Assembly: GCA_016946835.1 (NCBI GenBank)
Contig: JACVTC010000070.1
Coordinates: 402,001-466,000 of the forward strand
Length of the DNA stretch: 64,000 bases
From: Neocallimastix lanati (nom. inval.)
Taxonomy: Eukaryota; Neocallimastigomycota; Neocallimastigomycetes; Neocallimastigales; Neocallimastigaceae
Direction: 5' to 3'
This document shows, piece by piece, positions 10,072 through 20,147 of the stretch (positions are counted from its first letter, which is position 1; each line of letters opens with the position of its first letter). Below the pieces are notes generated by a model. It made no database searches and was not told the DNA's origin. It saw only the letters and a list, made by a program, of their open reading frames with translations. A program made the position numbers and the translations under genes.

Positions 10072-10600
10072 GACTGTTTTTCCAGGTCCATGGAGGGTTG
10101 ATGGAAAAGGAATAACCTATATCAGGTGTACTAATTACAGCTTTCTGTGATTCTGATGATAATCAATGGTTATCCTTTCTAAAGTGGCTTCTAGTACGAA
10201 GAGAGAAATCTGGAATACTGGAAGACTGTAGAAAGTGAACTTGACGTTCTATAATGTCTTAAACTGGATATGTAGTAACATTGGAGTTGTATAATTAATA
10301 ATATCATGTAGTTTCTACATATTATCATTGTAATGAATCTATTGTATTTTTTACTTTAGCATTATTTTGTATATGTTTTTTTCTATAGTATTATTTATAC
10401 TCTCATGTAGCTATTGTAAAATGGAAATGTAGGAGATTGATTCACTCCAAAGCTTGTGTTTGAGACATTATTTAACGGATGGGAATCTTTTTATAGTTTT
10501 TCACAACTATTATTTCATTAACATTTAAATTTTATATTATATATGATTATTTTACAGAAATTTTTACATAAAACAGGAATTTATAATTGAAAATCATTAA
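10072..10600 (+). promoter_or_regulatory. LINE 5' untranslated / internal promoter region
   Basis: About 500 bp of mixed composition without a long frame, shared at roughly 80-90% by eye with 29907-30440 (common blocks: GAGGGTTGATGGAAAAGGAA, ATCAGGTGTACTAATTAC, TGGTTATCCTTTCTAAAGTG). A 38-bp piece of it also survives at 15591-15628. LINE 5' regions usually hold the internal promoter; no specific element is recognised here. Confidence 0.6.
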
Positions 10601-10786
10601 TTAAAAACTAGTCAACACAAAAAGAAAGAAAAACAAACAAGTTTTAGCAAACAATATACACGAAAGAGAAGACAACAGCAATAAATTTTTATTTTTTTTT
10701 AATTTTTTAATTTTTTACTAATTTTATTTTTTTATTTTTATATTACACTTACCTTTTATTAATGTAGATAAGTTTTTTATTTTATT

Positions 10787-13700
10787 ATGTCAACTATACG
10801 AAGAGGTCTGCGACTTTATGGTCCTGACCATGATAAATTTGTTTTAATTTTCATTCATGATCTTGAATCTTGGACTGAAAGTAGACTATGGGAATTTTTA
10901 AGCAAAAAGATATCAAATTGTAATGAAGTTGTTCATGGAATCGTTAAAAAACACTATATTAATATGGAAAACTACTTCATCCTAAGAGTTAACTATAATA
11001 ATTGTACTGATTATTTGAAGGTTATTTATTTGATTACTAAGCACTTACCTGTTAAAAGAATAAAATGGAAGATTACTTCAAGGATACGCACATTTAGCAA
11101 TGTTAATCATAATAGAACCAGGTATTATTCTGAACCCTCAATCCCCATCTCTGAAAGCCTCCTGTATGCTAACCCTTTCTCGAATACTAAATATTTCAAC
11201 CTCTGTATTAGCTGGAACATAAATGGTTGGAATTCTGAAAAACGTGACGGACTTACCAATTTTAATTCAATCTTTAATCCTATTTGTATTTGTCTTCAAG
11301 AAGTCGGTAATAGTTCATTCCTTAACTCCTTTTCTAACTCATATCCATTCCTTAATCATTATAGAACAGTACTGAGACGTGCGGACAAAAAAATCCCTGG
11401 TATGAGGGGCCTTTATATAGGTGTGCACTCCTCCTGCCAATTCACTAATGATGATTTTGAATATAGATATATACTCTCAGTAAATATATTCTCTTTTTGG
11501 GGTGTCAGATGTTCTTTAGGGAACATTTACATCCCTAGCAAAAAACACAAAGACTCTAGAGAAAAAGCGGAAACTGATTTTGCTAATTGGCTCAAGAACC
11601 ATCAGAATAACCCTTCGGCTATTGTTGGTGATTTCAACATGACTAAGCAACAACTCAAAGATCTTGTTCTTAGAATTTCCCCTCAATGGTTTGTTATGGA
11701 TATGGTTGGTCATCAATTTACTTGGTCTAATGGTGGAAAGAATTCTTGTATTGATTTTATAGTAGTGAACGATAAATTAAGAAATTATCTGAATATTGCT
11801 TCTGTATGCTACTCTTTTAATGACATCTCTGACCATTTACCACTTATTCTTTCTTGTAAAAAAATATCTCCTGATGGTTTTGTTACTCCCCCTCGGGATA
11901 AACAAATTAAGTGGTCTAATCGAATTTGTAGGGATAAACGTGAAGCAATCTTCTCTCATAATAAATTCACATGTTTACTGGATGAATTTGAACATAATGA
12001 TAATCTAGACTCTAATACAATGGTTAAAAAACTTCTTGACACTGCAAATAAAATAGGCGATGACATTCATGCAAGAGTTCCTACAAATTTACAGGGTTCA
12101 GCGTTCCATTGTCCTGCTTATATTAAGAAATTATCACATGAAAAACATTTATTTTATAAAAGGATTAAAAATTTTAAACTTAGTAATGATTTGTCTAATC
12201 TTCAAGAATTTTGTGATCTCTCAAAAGAATATAGAGTTCTTTCTGATTATATCATTAGTATTAAAAGAAATATTGGGAGTATTAGATTTAAAAATTTGAT
12301 TCATTCCATCGGCGAATGTTTCTTAAAAAATGATACCCAGCGTGGTTGGTCTGGACTTAAGAAAATCTCTAAACCTTCTTACTCTCCTTCCCAATCACCT
12401 GTATACATTAAAGATAAAGAAGGTAATGTTCTAGTATCCCAAGAAGATCAACTCAATCGTTTTGCAGAACACTATGAAGAACTTGCTTCTGATATAACTG
12501 GTCACAGTCTTAATGAAAATTATTGGAAAAGAATACTTAATAATTCTTCTACTCCTCAGGAATCATGGGATATTAATCAACCTATTTCCATGTCAGAAAT
12601 TCATTCAACTGTTCTTTCAATGAAAAATAACAAAGCACCTGGTCCTGATGGTATACCTACAGAATTTTTTAAAGCATTTTTTAATTCTGAGAGTAGTACT
12701 TCTTCTCAGGATGACTCTAATCAAGAGGTTACTTATTCCGATTGTGCAAAGTGTCTGTTATTACTTTTTAATAAAATTTGGGATGGTGACTTTCCTAATG
12801 AATGGAACTCTGCTTCTATTGTTTCTATTCCTAAAAAAGGGGATCTTTCAGATTGTAATAATTATCGTGGTATTTCACTCATCAATGTAGGTTTAAAAAT
12901 TCTATCAAAAATTGTCACTAAAAGAATATCGGACTATGCTTTTTCTAATGGAATAATTAGACCAGAACAGTTTGGTTTTAGAAATAAAGAAGAATGTATT
13001 AGTTTATTTGTATCCATTCGTGAAATTTGTCAAAGAAGAAAATTTAAGGATAAATTTACCTTTCTTGCCTTTCTTGACCTTAAAAAAGCTTATGATTCAG
13101 TTCCAATTTACAATATACTTACTAAACTAAATAATCTTGGTATTCGTGGTAAATGCCTTCAATTCATTACTAATCTATACCTTACCTCGAAAGCTCGTGC
13201 AAACTTTAATGGTAAACTTTCAAAAGAATTTCCAATACACCGTGGTGTTCGCCAAGGGTGTCCTCTCTCTCCTATTTTATTCAATATATTTATCAATGAT
13301 ATTTTTGATAAGTGTAAAAGTTATGGTGTGATTACTGAAAAGAAAAAGTGTTGTGGTGGATTATTTGCTGATGATATTGTATTATTAGCTCCTACAAAAT
13401 CTTCACTTAAAAACCTTTTGAATATCGCTCATGATTGGGGTATTAAAAATGAAATGACCTTTGGAATCAATAAATGCGCTACACTAGTTGTTAAACCAAA
13501 GAATTTTATACCTTCAAGACATTATGAAAATCCTACTTTTAGACTTGGTATGAACTATATACCAAGCACTAATCAATATACATATCTTGGTATACCTTTT
13601 AATGAATCGTTGGATTTAAAACCTATTATTGCTAAGATGAATAGTAAAATTAATTATACAGTTAACTCTTTCTTTAGATTTTTAACCAATAGGAATGTTC

Positions 13701-14917
13701 CTTTCTACTTTAAAACTCGTATACTAGTTTCTTTTGTCCTTAGTTCAGTTCTTTATTATGCTCCCTTACTTGGTTCAAATAAAAAGAATACTGAAAAAGC
13801 TCAAACTGCTTTTAATCGAGGTTTGTATTGGAGTTTCGGGTTTAAAAATAAAACCTCCAATACTTCAATTTACAATATGTCTAAGGAACTTTCTATACCT
13901 CCTATAGATAGTTTTTGTGCTAAGGCGATGATTCGATGCTTTAAAAAGTGGAAAGATTCTTCTTGTATTATTTCTCATTTAGTCAAAAATATACCTACAC
14001 TTTCTCACTATTCATGGACGAAAAAAGCACGGAGTTTAGCAGTACACAAGCACAATAATAAACTTCCTGGAGAAATAAGGAAGTTTTACTGGGAAAATAT
14101 TCATTATTCAAGCACTCCTGCGATCAGATCTACAAAATACAAGAAATTTAAATTTGGTTTTAAAAAATTTATTCAACGTCTATCACTTAAATATTCACAA
14201 TTTTCTCTTGGATTTTTTTGGATTGGACGAATTAAATGTGGATTCAAATTTGATGTAAAAACGTATGTTAAAAGTAATCTAGTATCAGAAAATTGCCCAA
14301 CATACTGCCCTTGTTGTGGTGAGAGTAACAGCATACCTAGTTTTACACACTGGATACTTTTATGTCCTAAATTTGAAGAATTTAGGCAACATTTCATTCC
14401 CTTTGTTGATGAAATTTTTATTAATTTTTCTCTTATTGTTCATGAGAAATCATTGAACATTCCTGATGATAAAGAGGAAGATTTTGATGATAATATCAAT
14501 TTTTACGTGCTGTGTCTCCTTCTTGGCGGAAATGCAGTATTTGAAATCTTAAAGATCGGCTCGGGGGAAAGAAGGCGATTTATTAATAATATTTTTCAAT
14601 CACCTTCGAACGAGTCTTCTTTCCCGATTTCATATTTTGTGGGGCTTGCGGAATTCCTTACTAACGTTATGCCTATTGTGATTGGTGATTTTTACACCAT
14701 GATCGATTTGTATAGTGTTAGACCTACCGTTGTCAAGAGCGTCGACGTCGTAACGATAAGGCAAAGAAGAAATTCTGATACAGATTCGAATGATAATTTT
14801 CATCCTCATGGAGTTATCTTCGATGAATGGGAAGAGTTAGAGGCCATTTCGTCCTCGAATCTCATAACGTATTTTTTTTATATTAATATAAAAAAAAAAA
14901 AAATTTCATGTATTTAA
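10787..14917 (+). CDS. LINE polyprotein: endonuclease, reverse transcriptase, C-terminal zinc finger
   Basis: 1376 codons without interruption. Residues ~140-355 form an endonuclease/exonuclease/phosphatase domain: Asn144 in WNINGW, Glu172 in CLQEVG, GDFN at 281-284 and the catalytic SDH at 348-350. Residues ~600-900 form the reverse transcriptase: NNYRGISLIN, LDLKKAYDS with Asp764, GVRQGCPLSPILFN, and FADD with Asp862/Asp863. Near the C-terminus, CPTYCPCCGES...HWILLC (1170-1193) is a Cys/His finger also found in the other LINE relics here. The first ~100 residues alternate predicted strands and helices and may be an RNA-recognition fold (see findings). The domain order is that of apurinic-endonuclease LINEs of the L1/Tx1 type with a single ORF. 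All catalytic residues are present, so this copy could be active. The last ~20 residues read into low-complexity 3' sequence. Confidence 0.92.
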   Translation: MSTIRRGLRLYGPDHDKFVLIFIHDLESWTESRLWEFLSKKISNCNEVVHGIVKKHYINMENYFILRVNYNNCTDYLKVIYLITKHLPVKRIKWKITSRIRTFSNVNHNRTRYYSEPSIPISESLLYANPFSNTKYFNLCISWNINGWNSEKRDGLTNFNSIFNPICICLQEVGNSSFLNSFSNSYPFLNHYRTVLRRADKKIPGMRGLYIGVHSSCQFTNDDFEYRYILSVNIFSFWGVRCSLGNIYIPSKKHKDSREKAETDFANWLKNHQNNPSAIVGDFNMTKQQLKDLVLRISPQWFVMDMVGHQFTWSNGGKNSCIDFIVVNDKLRNYLNIASVCYSFNDISDHLPLILSCKKISPDGFVTPPRDKQIKWSNRICRDKREAIFSHNKFTCLLDEFEHNDNLDSNTMVKKLLDTANKIGDDIHARVPTNLQGSAFHCPAYIKKLSHEKHLFYKRIKNFKLSNDLSNLQEFCDLSKEYRVLSDYIISIKRNIGSIRFKNLIHSIGECFLKNDTQRGWSGLKKISKPSYSPSQSPVYIKDKEGNVLVSQEDQLNRFAEHYEELASDITGHSLNENYWKRILNNSSTPQESWDINQPISMSEIHSTVLSMKNNKAPGPDGIPTEFFKAFFNSESSTSSQDDSNQEVTYSDCAKCLLLLFNKIWDGDFPNEWNSASIVSIPKKGDLSDCNNYRGISLINVGLKILSKIVTKRISDYAFSNGIIRPEQFGFRNKEECISLFVSIREICQRRKFKDKFTFLAFLDLKKAYDSVPIYNILTKLNNLGIRGKCLQFITNLYLTSKARANFNGKLSKEFPIHRGVRQGCPLSPILFNIFINDIFDKCKSYGVITEKKKCCGGLFADDIVLLAPTKSSLKNLLNIAHDWGIKNEMTFGINKCATLVVKPKNFIPSRHYENPTFRLGMNYIPSTNQYTYLGIPFNESLDLKPIIAKMNSKINYTVNSFFRFLTNRNVPFYFKTRILVSFVLSSVLYYAPLLGSNKKNTEKAQTAFNRGLYWSFGFKNKTSNTSIYNMSKELSIPPIDSFCAKAMIRCFKKWKDSSCIISHLVKNIPTLSHYSWTKKARSLAVHKHNNKLPGEIRKFYWENIHYSSTPAIRSTKYKKFKFGFKKFIQRLSLKYSQFSLGFFWIGRIKCGFKFDVKTYVKSNLVSENCPTYCPCCGESNSIPSFTHWILLCPKFEEFRQHFIPFVDEIFINFSLIVHEKSLNIPDDKEEDFDDNINFYVLCLLLGGNAVFEILKIGSGERRRFINNIFQSPSNESSFPISYFVGLAEFLTNVMPIVIGDFYTMIDLYSVRPTVVKSVDVVTIRQRRNSDTDSNDNFHPHGVIFDEWEELEAISSSNLITYFFYINIKKKKISCI

Positions 14918-14956
14918 ACTTCATGTATTTTTTTAAAAAAAAAAAAAATATTATTA

Positions 14957-15003
14957 AATAAAGTTTATTCCTAGTCTAAAAAAAAAAAAAAAAAAAAAAA
15001 AAA
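14957..15003 (+). terminator. LINE poly(A) signal and A-tail
   Basis: AATAAA at 14957-14962, then GTTTATTCCTAGTCT and an A-run to 15003. A similar 3' signature (AATAAAGTTTTCTCTAATTCT or its complement) ends the copies at 35745, 48633 and 59116. Confidence 0.65.
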
Positions 15004-15628
15004 TGTGTATGTTGATTCTAATGTGTGTAAAAAAGTGTTTAATTTCCTTCTTGGAGGAAGAAGTATTAATAACAGTACAAGGGAATGGAAGAATCTATTT
15101 AAGTGCCAGATGAAATCAGGTGCTTATTCTGACACTCCACTCTTGGTAGTTACTGCGGCTCTTCTTCAATCGATTATGCCTATTGCTATTGGCCAGCAAT
15201 GGTCTTTGTTCAATAGGTTCAAATCAAATCGTACTACTACTATCAAGAGCGTCAATGCTGAAGAAACAGTAAGACATGACAGCAAGGCTAGTACAACCAA
15301 TGAAGATCATAATTTCGTATCTTAAAATTATGATTTACATTGTGAAGTCAAAATTAATTATTATGCTACAGTATAATAATGACCTTGTGAAGTCTTAGAG
15401 ATATTAATTAAATGAAACTAGAATACATTATACCATTATTTTATTTTTATTCTGTGTTTTTTTTTGTTTGTTTGTTTATTTTTTTTTATCTTTTTTTTTT
15501 TTCTTTTTATTACATGTATTTTATCATATATTTAATTAATAAAGATGAAACAAGTTTGCTGTCGTTAAAAAAAAAAAAAAAAAAAAATGTAAAATGGAAA
15601 TGTAGGAGATTGATTCATTCCAAAGCTT
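15004..15628 (+). mobile_element. 5'-truncated second LINE family (3' end only) plus a LINE 5'-region scrap
   Basis: Directly after the A-tail of the full LINE, a 106-codon frame (15005-15325) encodes a LINE C-terminus. Its phrases FLLGGRS and IKSVNAEETVRHDSKA match the relic at 31680-31960. The fragment ends with AATAAAGATGAAACAAGTTT and a ~20-base A-tail at about 15585. Positions 15591-15628 repeat 38 bp of the LINE 5' region (10419-10456). The copy appears to have inserted at the older LINE's A-tail. It cannot be functional. Confidence 0.72.
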
Positions 15629-15820
15629 TTTTCATCTTTATTTAACTTTTATAATATTATTACAATTTCTATTATTACTATTACTATTATTATTATTACT
15701 ATTATTATTATTACTATTATTATTATTATTATTATCTCTAACTGTATTAACATTATCACTTTCGCTATCAACACTACTGCTTTTTAAATTTAATAAATTA
15801 ATGGCATAAAATTAATTAAA

Positions 15821-15822
<2 letters not shown>

Positions 15823-15855
<33 letters not shown>

Positions 15856-17321
15856 CAGGGAAGAGAATACACTTCAATAACTTTATTAAATTTTATTTTA
15901 AAAAATACATGTAGGTGAAAAGTACATTTGAAATTAAAAATAAAAAATTAAAAAATAAAAAAATAAAAAAGCTCGAAAATACTATGTATTTCGGCAAGTT
16001 GTACTATGCGGGAATTTTTCCCTTCCTATCAAATAAAAAAGAAATAAAACCTAGAAGTAACATCTTTAAAATAGATAGTGTGGTGTCCACTAAACTCTCC
16101 CCGGACTCATCATTTATTGAACTACTAGGGAGAGATTAATCCTTCGTAGCAATAGATGACGATCCTGTATTATCATTATGCCTTATCAGTACGACGTCGA
16201 CGCTCTTGGATAAGTTTGGTATTTTGCAATACCTATCAAATAATAGCTCAAACGAACTACTAATGATAGGTATTGCACTTGTTAAGAATTCCGCCAAGCC
16301 CACAATTTTTGGAACAGGTGACTCAGATGAACCTTTGAAAAGTAGTTCATTTAATTGTCTCTGTTCCCCACTATCGAAATGTAGCTCATTTAAAACTAAA
16401 GTCCCACCAAGAAGGAACAAGTATATATAATGATTGATATAATCTTCAAAATTAGAAATAGAGTCATAGGAAGAAAGAGGATTGAACACTCTAATCTTCC
16501 TAAGGAATAAAACATAGAGATCATCGATGAAATTTAAAGAATTCCATCTAAAAGATGCAAGAGCATCGCATTTAAAAATCCAATGTTCAAAAGATTGTTT
16601 ATCTTCGCCACAACAGGGGCAATACTTTGGACAATCTTCTGAAACTCTACCCATTCTAATAGCAATAGTAGTATTGTATTTATAACCACAGCGTAAACGT
16701 ATAATCCACGAAAACCCTAAGTTGAATTGGGGATATTTTAAACTAAGCATAATTATAGCTTTATTGTTTGAGAACTTATTACGATCGTAATTTTGACCTT
16801 TAATACCTTGAAATTTGGAAACTGATTTCCAGTAACGTTCTAAAATATCGTCATATTTTTCACATTTATATTTTTTGATTTTTTTATACAGTGTTCTAGA
16901 TTCTTTAGTCCAGGAATAATGATGCATTTTGGGAATAGATTTAATAAGATCCTTTATAATACAGTTTGATTTACTCCATTTTGCAAATGATTTAATCTGT
17001 AAGGCTGCGCAGACACCAGCAATAGGAGGAATGCTTAAATCTCGAGATAAAGCATAAGTACTCATAGTAGAATTATGTCTAATATAGTCATTGTCTTCTG
17101 AACTTGTTTTACCATTTTTAGAGAAGGAGCCGATACACCAAAATAGACCAGTATTAATTAATGTTTGAATTCTGGCCGTTCTGGATTTGTTTGAACCAAG
17201 TAAAGGAGAATAATAAATTACTTTACTAATAACAAAGGATTGAAGAACTTTTTTCTTGTATGCAATAGGGATAAGTTTAATTGAGAAGAAATGTGTAAAT
17301 GAAAGAAGGGATTTTCTAACT
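15823..17321 (-). mobile_element. 5'-truncated LINE inserted in the right arm, 11-bp TSD
   Basis: Flanked by TTAATTAAAAG (15812-15822 and 17322-17332). The T-run at 15823-15852 is the A-tail of a minus-strand insertion. The empty site is preserved in the neighbouring repeat unit (17571-17582) and, with one mismatch, in the left arm. Reading inward from 17313, an open frame gives the thumb/C-terminal part of the polyprotein. The copy starts within the RT region, as is usual for aborted reverse transcription. Confidence 0.87.
16136..17313 (-). pseudogene. LINE polyprotein C-terminal fragment
   Basis: An open frame of about 392 codons ends in a stop at 16136. It includes the RT-connection phrase VIYYSPLLGSNKSRTARIQT, then DLSIPPIAGVCAALQ and the zinc finger CPKYCPCCGEDKQSFEHWIF followed by a Cys. 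Compared with the full LINE at 10787-14917 it lacks the endonuclease and the RT catalytic motifs. The frame is undamaged, so the insertion is probably recent, but it was non-autonomous from birth. The sequence differs enough from the other copies to count as a separate subfamily. Confidence 0.82.
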
Positions 17322-18184
17322 TTAATTAAAAGTAAATATATAAAAAATTAACTTTTATAATTTTCTTTTTAAAAACAGCAAACTTGTTTCATCTTTATTT
17401 AACTTTTATAATATTATTACAATTTCTATTATTACTATAACTATTATTACTATTACTATTATTATTATTACTATTATTATTATTATTATTACCTCTAACT
17501 GTATTAACATTATCACTTTCGCTATCAACACTACTGCTTTTTAAATTTAATAAATTAATGGCATAAAATTAATTAAAAGTAAATATATAAAAAATTAACT
17601 TTTATAATTTTTTTTAATAACAGCAAACTTGTTTCATCTATATTTAACTTTTATAATAAAAAAAAATTATACTTTATATACAATAATAAAACACATAAAT
17701 CCATAAAAATCTTTATTAAACAAAATAATAAAAATTCAAAAAATCGTAATTTTTTTTTAATTTATTTTTTATATTAAATTTTATTTTTATTATTCTTATT
17801 TTATGTTTATTTTTTGTTCTTATTTTTGATTTTTTTCTATTTGTTATTTTATTTCATTTTCTTTTGTTTTAATTTATTTTCTTTTAAATTTATTTTATTT
17901 TGAATTTATTTTATTTTAAATTTATTTTATTTTACTATATTATATTATTTTTGATTTTGATTTTTAAATTTATTTATTAATTCAAATTTTAAACTGATTA
18001 TTTTATATATTTTTAAAAATTTCACTATAATAATAGCAAATATAAAAATTATAAAATTAATCTAATTCAATTTTTATTCTTTCACTATTATTAAAATAAG
18101 AATAGTTTATTCTATTTTATAATAATAATTTTATTGATCTCATTTATTTTCGTGGGAACTTCTACTTCTCTAAATTTATTACAC

Positions 18185-19702
18185 TTAAGCCTTACCAGCC
18201 ATCTTAGCATCCATTTCATCAATACTAAGACCCTTACATTCAATAACGTAGAATTGAGAGTAAACCCAGGCAAGGAGACAAGCAGCAGCGAAAAGAAGGA
18301 AAGTCTTGGTAGACCAGGCCTTCATAAGAGCTGGACCGACGAAAGCAATAATCCAGTTGTTAAGGAAGTTAGAGACGGTACCAACAGCTGAACCCTTGAC
18401 TCTGACACGGAGTGGGAAAACTTCAGCTTGGTAGACCCATGGGACTGGACCCCAGGTCCAGGCGAAGGAGAAGACAAATAAGAAGACAGAGGCGACAGCA
18501 AGGTATTGCCAGACTTTACCATTGTTAGTTTGAGTTGAGCAAGCCCAAGTGGAAACGTGGAAGACCATCATCATAAGAGATCCAACAACTAATAAAGTCT
18601 TACGACCTAATCTTTCAATACCCCACATACCTGGGAAGGTAGAAACGAAGTTGACAAAGTTGTTGATAATTGGAAGAACAACAGTAGACATGAACTTAGA
18701 AAAACCAATTTCATCGTAAATTTGAGATTGGTAGTACATAATAACGTTAATACCAGTCCATTGTTGGAAAAGTTGCATTAAGAAGGTAATGAAGGTACGA
18801 CGACGAATAACTGGTGAGAAAAGTTCACCAAAGGATGAGGATCCAGCAGCACGAGTAGCAGCAACATCTTCTTGAATAGCCTTAAGTTCACTTTGGACAA
18901 GTTCGTCAGAGGTAGAGGTAGCGTTAAGCTTGGCTAAAACTTCAACAGCTTCTTCATCACGGTCCTTAGAACATAACCAACGTGGTGACTTTGGAAGGAA
19001 ACTCATAAGAATGGCAAGACCAAGACCTGGAACAACTTGGAATAAAAGAGCAAATCTCCATTCGAAGTTGGCAACTTCAGCCCAGATATCAGATCTAGTT
19101 ACACCTAAACCAGCTGGACTAGAGTTAGTGTAGTACCAGACAATGGAGTTAATGATGGCAGCAACAATAATACCGAAAGTAGTCATAAGTTGGTAGCAGG
19201 AAGAAAGAGTACCTCTAATCTTGGCTGGTGCAACTTCAGAAATGTAAGTTGGACAAAGGACACCATTACAACCAATGGAAAGACCAGTAATAAGACGACC
19301 AATGGCAATCATAACCCAAGAACGAGCAGAAAGACCTTGAATGACAGCACCACAAGTGAAGATACAGGCACCAATCATAATGGTTCTTTGACGACCGTAC
19401 TTTTCACCAAGGTAAGTAGCCATAAGAGCACCACAGAGGGCACCAAGGACGAAACTGGAGGTAATAATACCTTCAAGAGTAGCCTTGTTACCAGCTTCTT
19501 CTAACTTACGGTACATCATCTTAGCCTTATCAGTAGTTTCCTTACCATTTTCATCAAGAGCATTACCATTCCAGCTGTGGAACTTGAAGAAGATACGGAA
19601 AGCGTCCATAACAAGGACGACGTTCATGACACCAACTTCGTAACCGAAAAGAAGACCACCAAATGAGGCAGTAAGTGCGACTAAAAATTGAAACTTGTTC
19701 AT
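18185..19702 (-). CDS. MFS sugar porter (hexose transporter), copy 2, identical to copy 1
   Basis: This gene encodes exactly the same 505 residues as 7517-9034, in inverted orientation. Frames on the opposite strand are also identical in both copies, which implies no silent differences. Promoter-proximal 216 bp and the 3' region are duplicated too, so the copy should be expressed like the first unless sequence outside 19918 matters. Such identity means very recent duplication, ongoing gene conversion, or an assembly effect. A second copy would raise dosage of a transporter for a fungus living on released sugars; that benefit is inference. Confidence 0.93.
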   Translation of the reverse strand: MNKFQFLVALTASFGGLLFGYEVGVMNVVLVMDAFRIFFKFHSWNGNALDENGKETTDKAKMMYRKLEEAGNKATLEGIITSSFVLGALCGALMATYLGEKYGRQRTIMIGACIFTCGAVIQGLSARSWVMIAIGRLITGLSIGCNGVLCPTYISEVAPAKIRGTLSSCYQLMTTFGIIVAAIINSIVWYYTNSSPAGLGVTRSDIWAEVANFEWRFALLFQVVPGLGLAILMSFLPKSPRWLCSKDRDEEAVEVLAKLNATSTSDELVQSELKAIQEDVAATRAAGSSSFGELFSPVIRRRTFITFLMQLFQQWTGINVIMYYQSQIYDEIGFSKFMSTVVLPIINNFVNFVSTFPGMWGIERLGRKTLLVVGSLMMMVFHVSTWACSTQTNNGKVWQYLAVASVFLFVFSFAWTWGPVPWVYQAEVFPLRVRVKGSAVGTVSNFLNNWIIAFVGPALMKAWSTKTFLLFAAACLLAWVYSQFYVIECKGLSIDEMDAKMAGKA

Positions 19703-19810
19703 TTTTTTTTTAAACTTAAATTAGAGTTTTTTTTTTTTTTTTAATTTATTATTTTTTTTTTAACTTAAATTATTTTGAAGATTTAAATCCATTTTGGAAA
19801 AATTTTACTG

Positions 19811-19818
19811 TATTTATA
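19811..19818 (-). promoter_or_regulatory. TATA-like box of the right sugar-porter gene
   Basis: TATAAATA on the minus strand at the same distance from the start codon as in copy 1. Confidence 0.38.
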
Positions 19819-19918
19819 TTCAGAGTATGTCATCATCCACTCTAAAGAACTATTCGTAATATAATTATTGATAATATATGCTTTTAATTTAATTTTCCAT
19901 TTAATTCTATATTATGAG

Positions 19919-20116
19919 TGTCAATATTTCTATTAATTTTTAATTTAAATAATATACCCAATTTTAATTTTTAAATTAAAAGGAGTATAACACAATAATA
20001 AATAGAAATCAATATATTATATTGTGTAACAAAATACATTTTTAAAAATTATAAAATATATTAAATTAAATTAATTTAAATTTTTAAATTTATATAAAAG
20101 AAAATTGTTTAAAAAA

Positions 20117-20147
<31 letters not shown>

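Larger units (their letters stand above)
10072..15003 (+). mobile_element. Full-length non-LTR retrotransposon (LINE), apparently intact
   Basis: Order: ~700-bp 5' region, a single long ORF (10787-14917), a short 3' region with AATAAA at 14957-14962 and TTTATTCCTAGTCT, then an A-tail of about 26 bases. The first ~500 bp recur at 29907-30440 ahead of another LINE relic, which supports them being a LINE 5' region rather than host sequence. A clear target duplication was not found. It sits in the centre of the inverted duplication. Confidence 0.82.
15629..19918. repeat. Right arm of the inverted duplication, split by a LINE
   Basis: Reverse complement of 7301-10050. The arm is continuous from 19918 down to 17322; then a LINE (15823-17321) intervenes, and the interrupted ~240-bp unit resumes at 15822 and ends near 15629. 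With the LINE removed both arms have the same gene, flanks and two repeat units. Confidence 0.88.
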
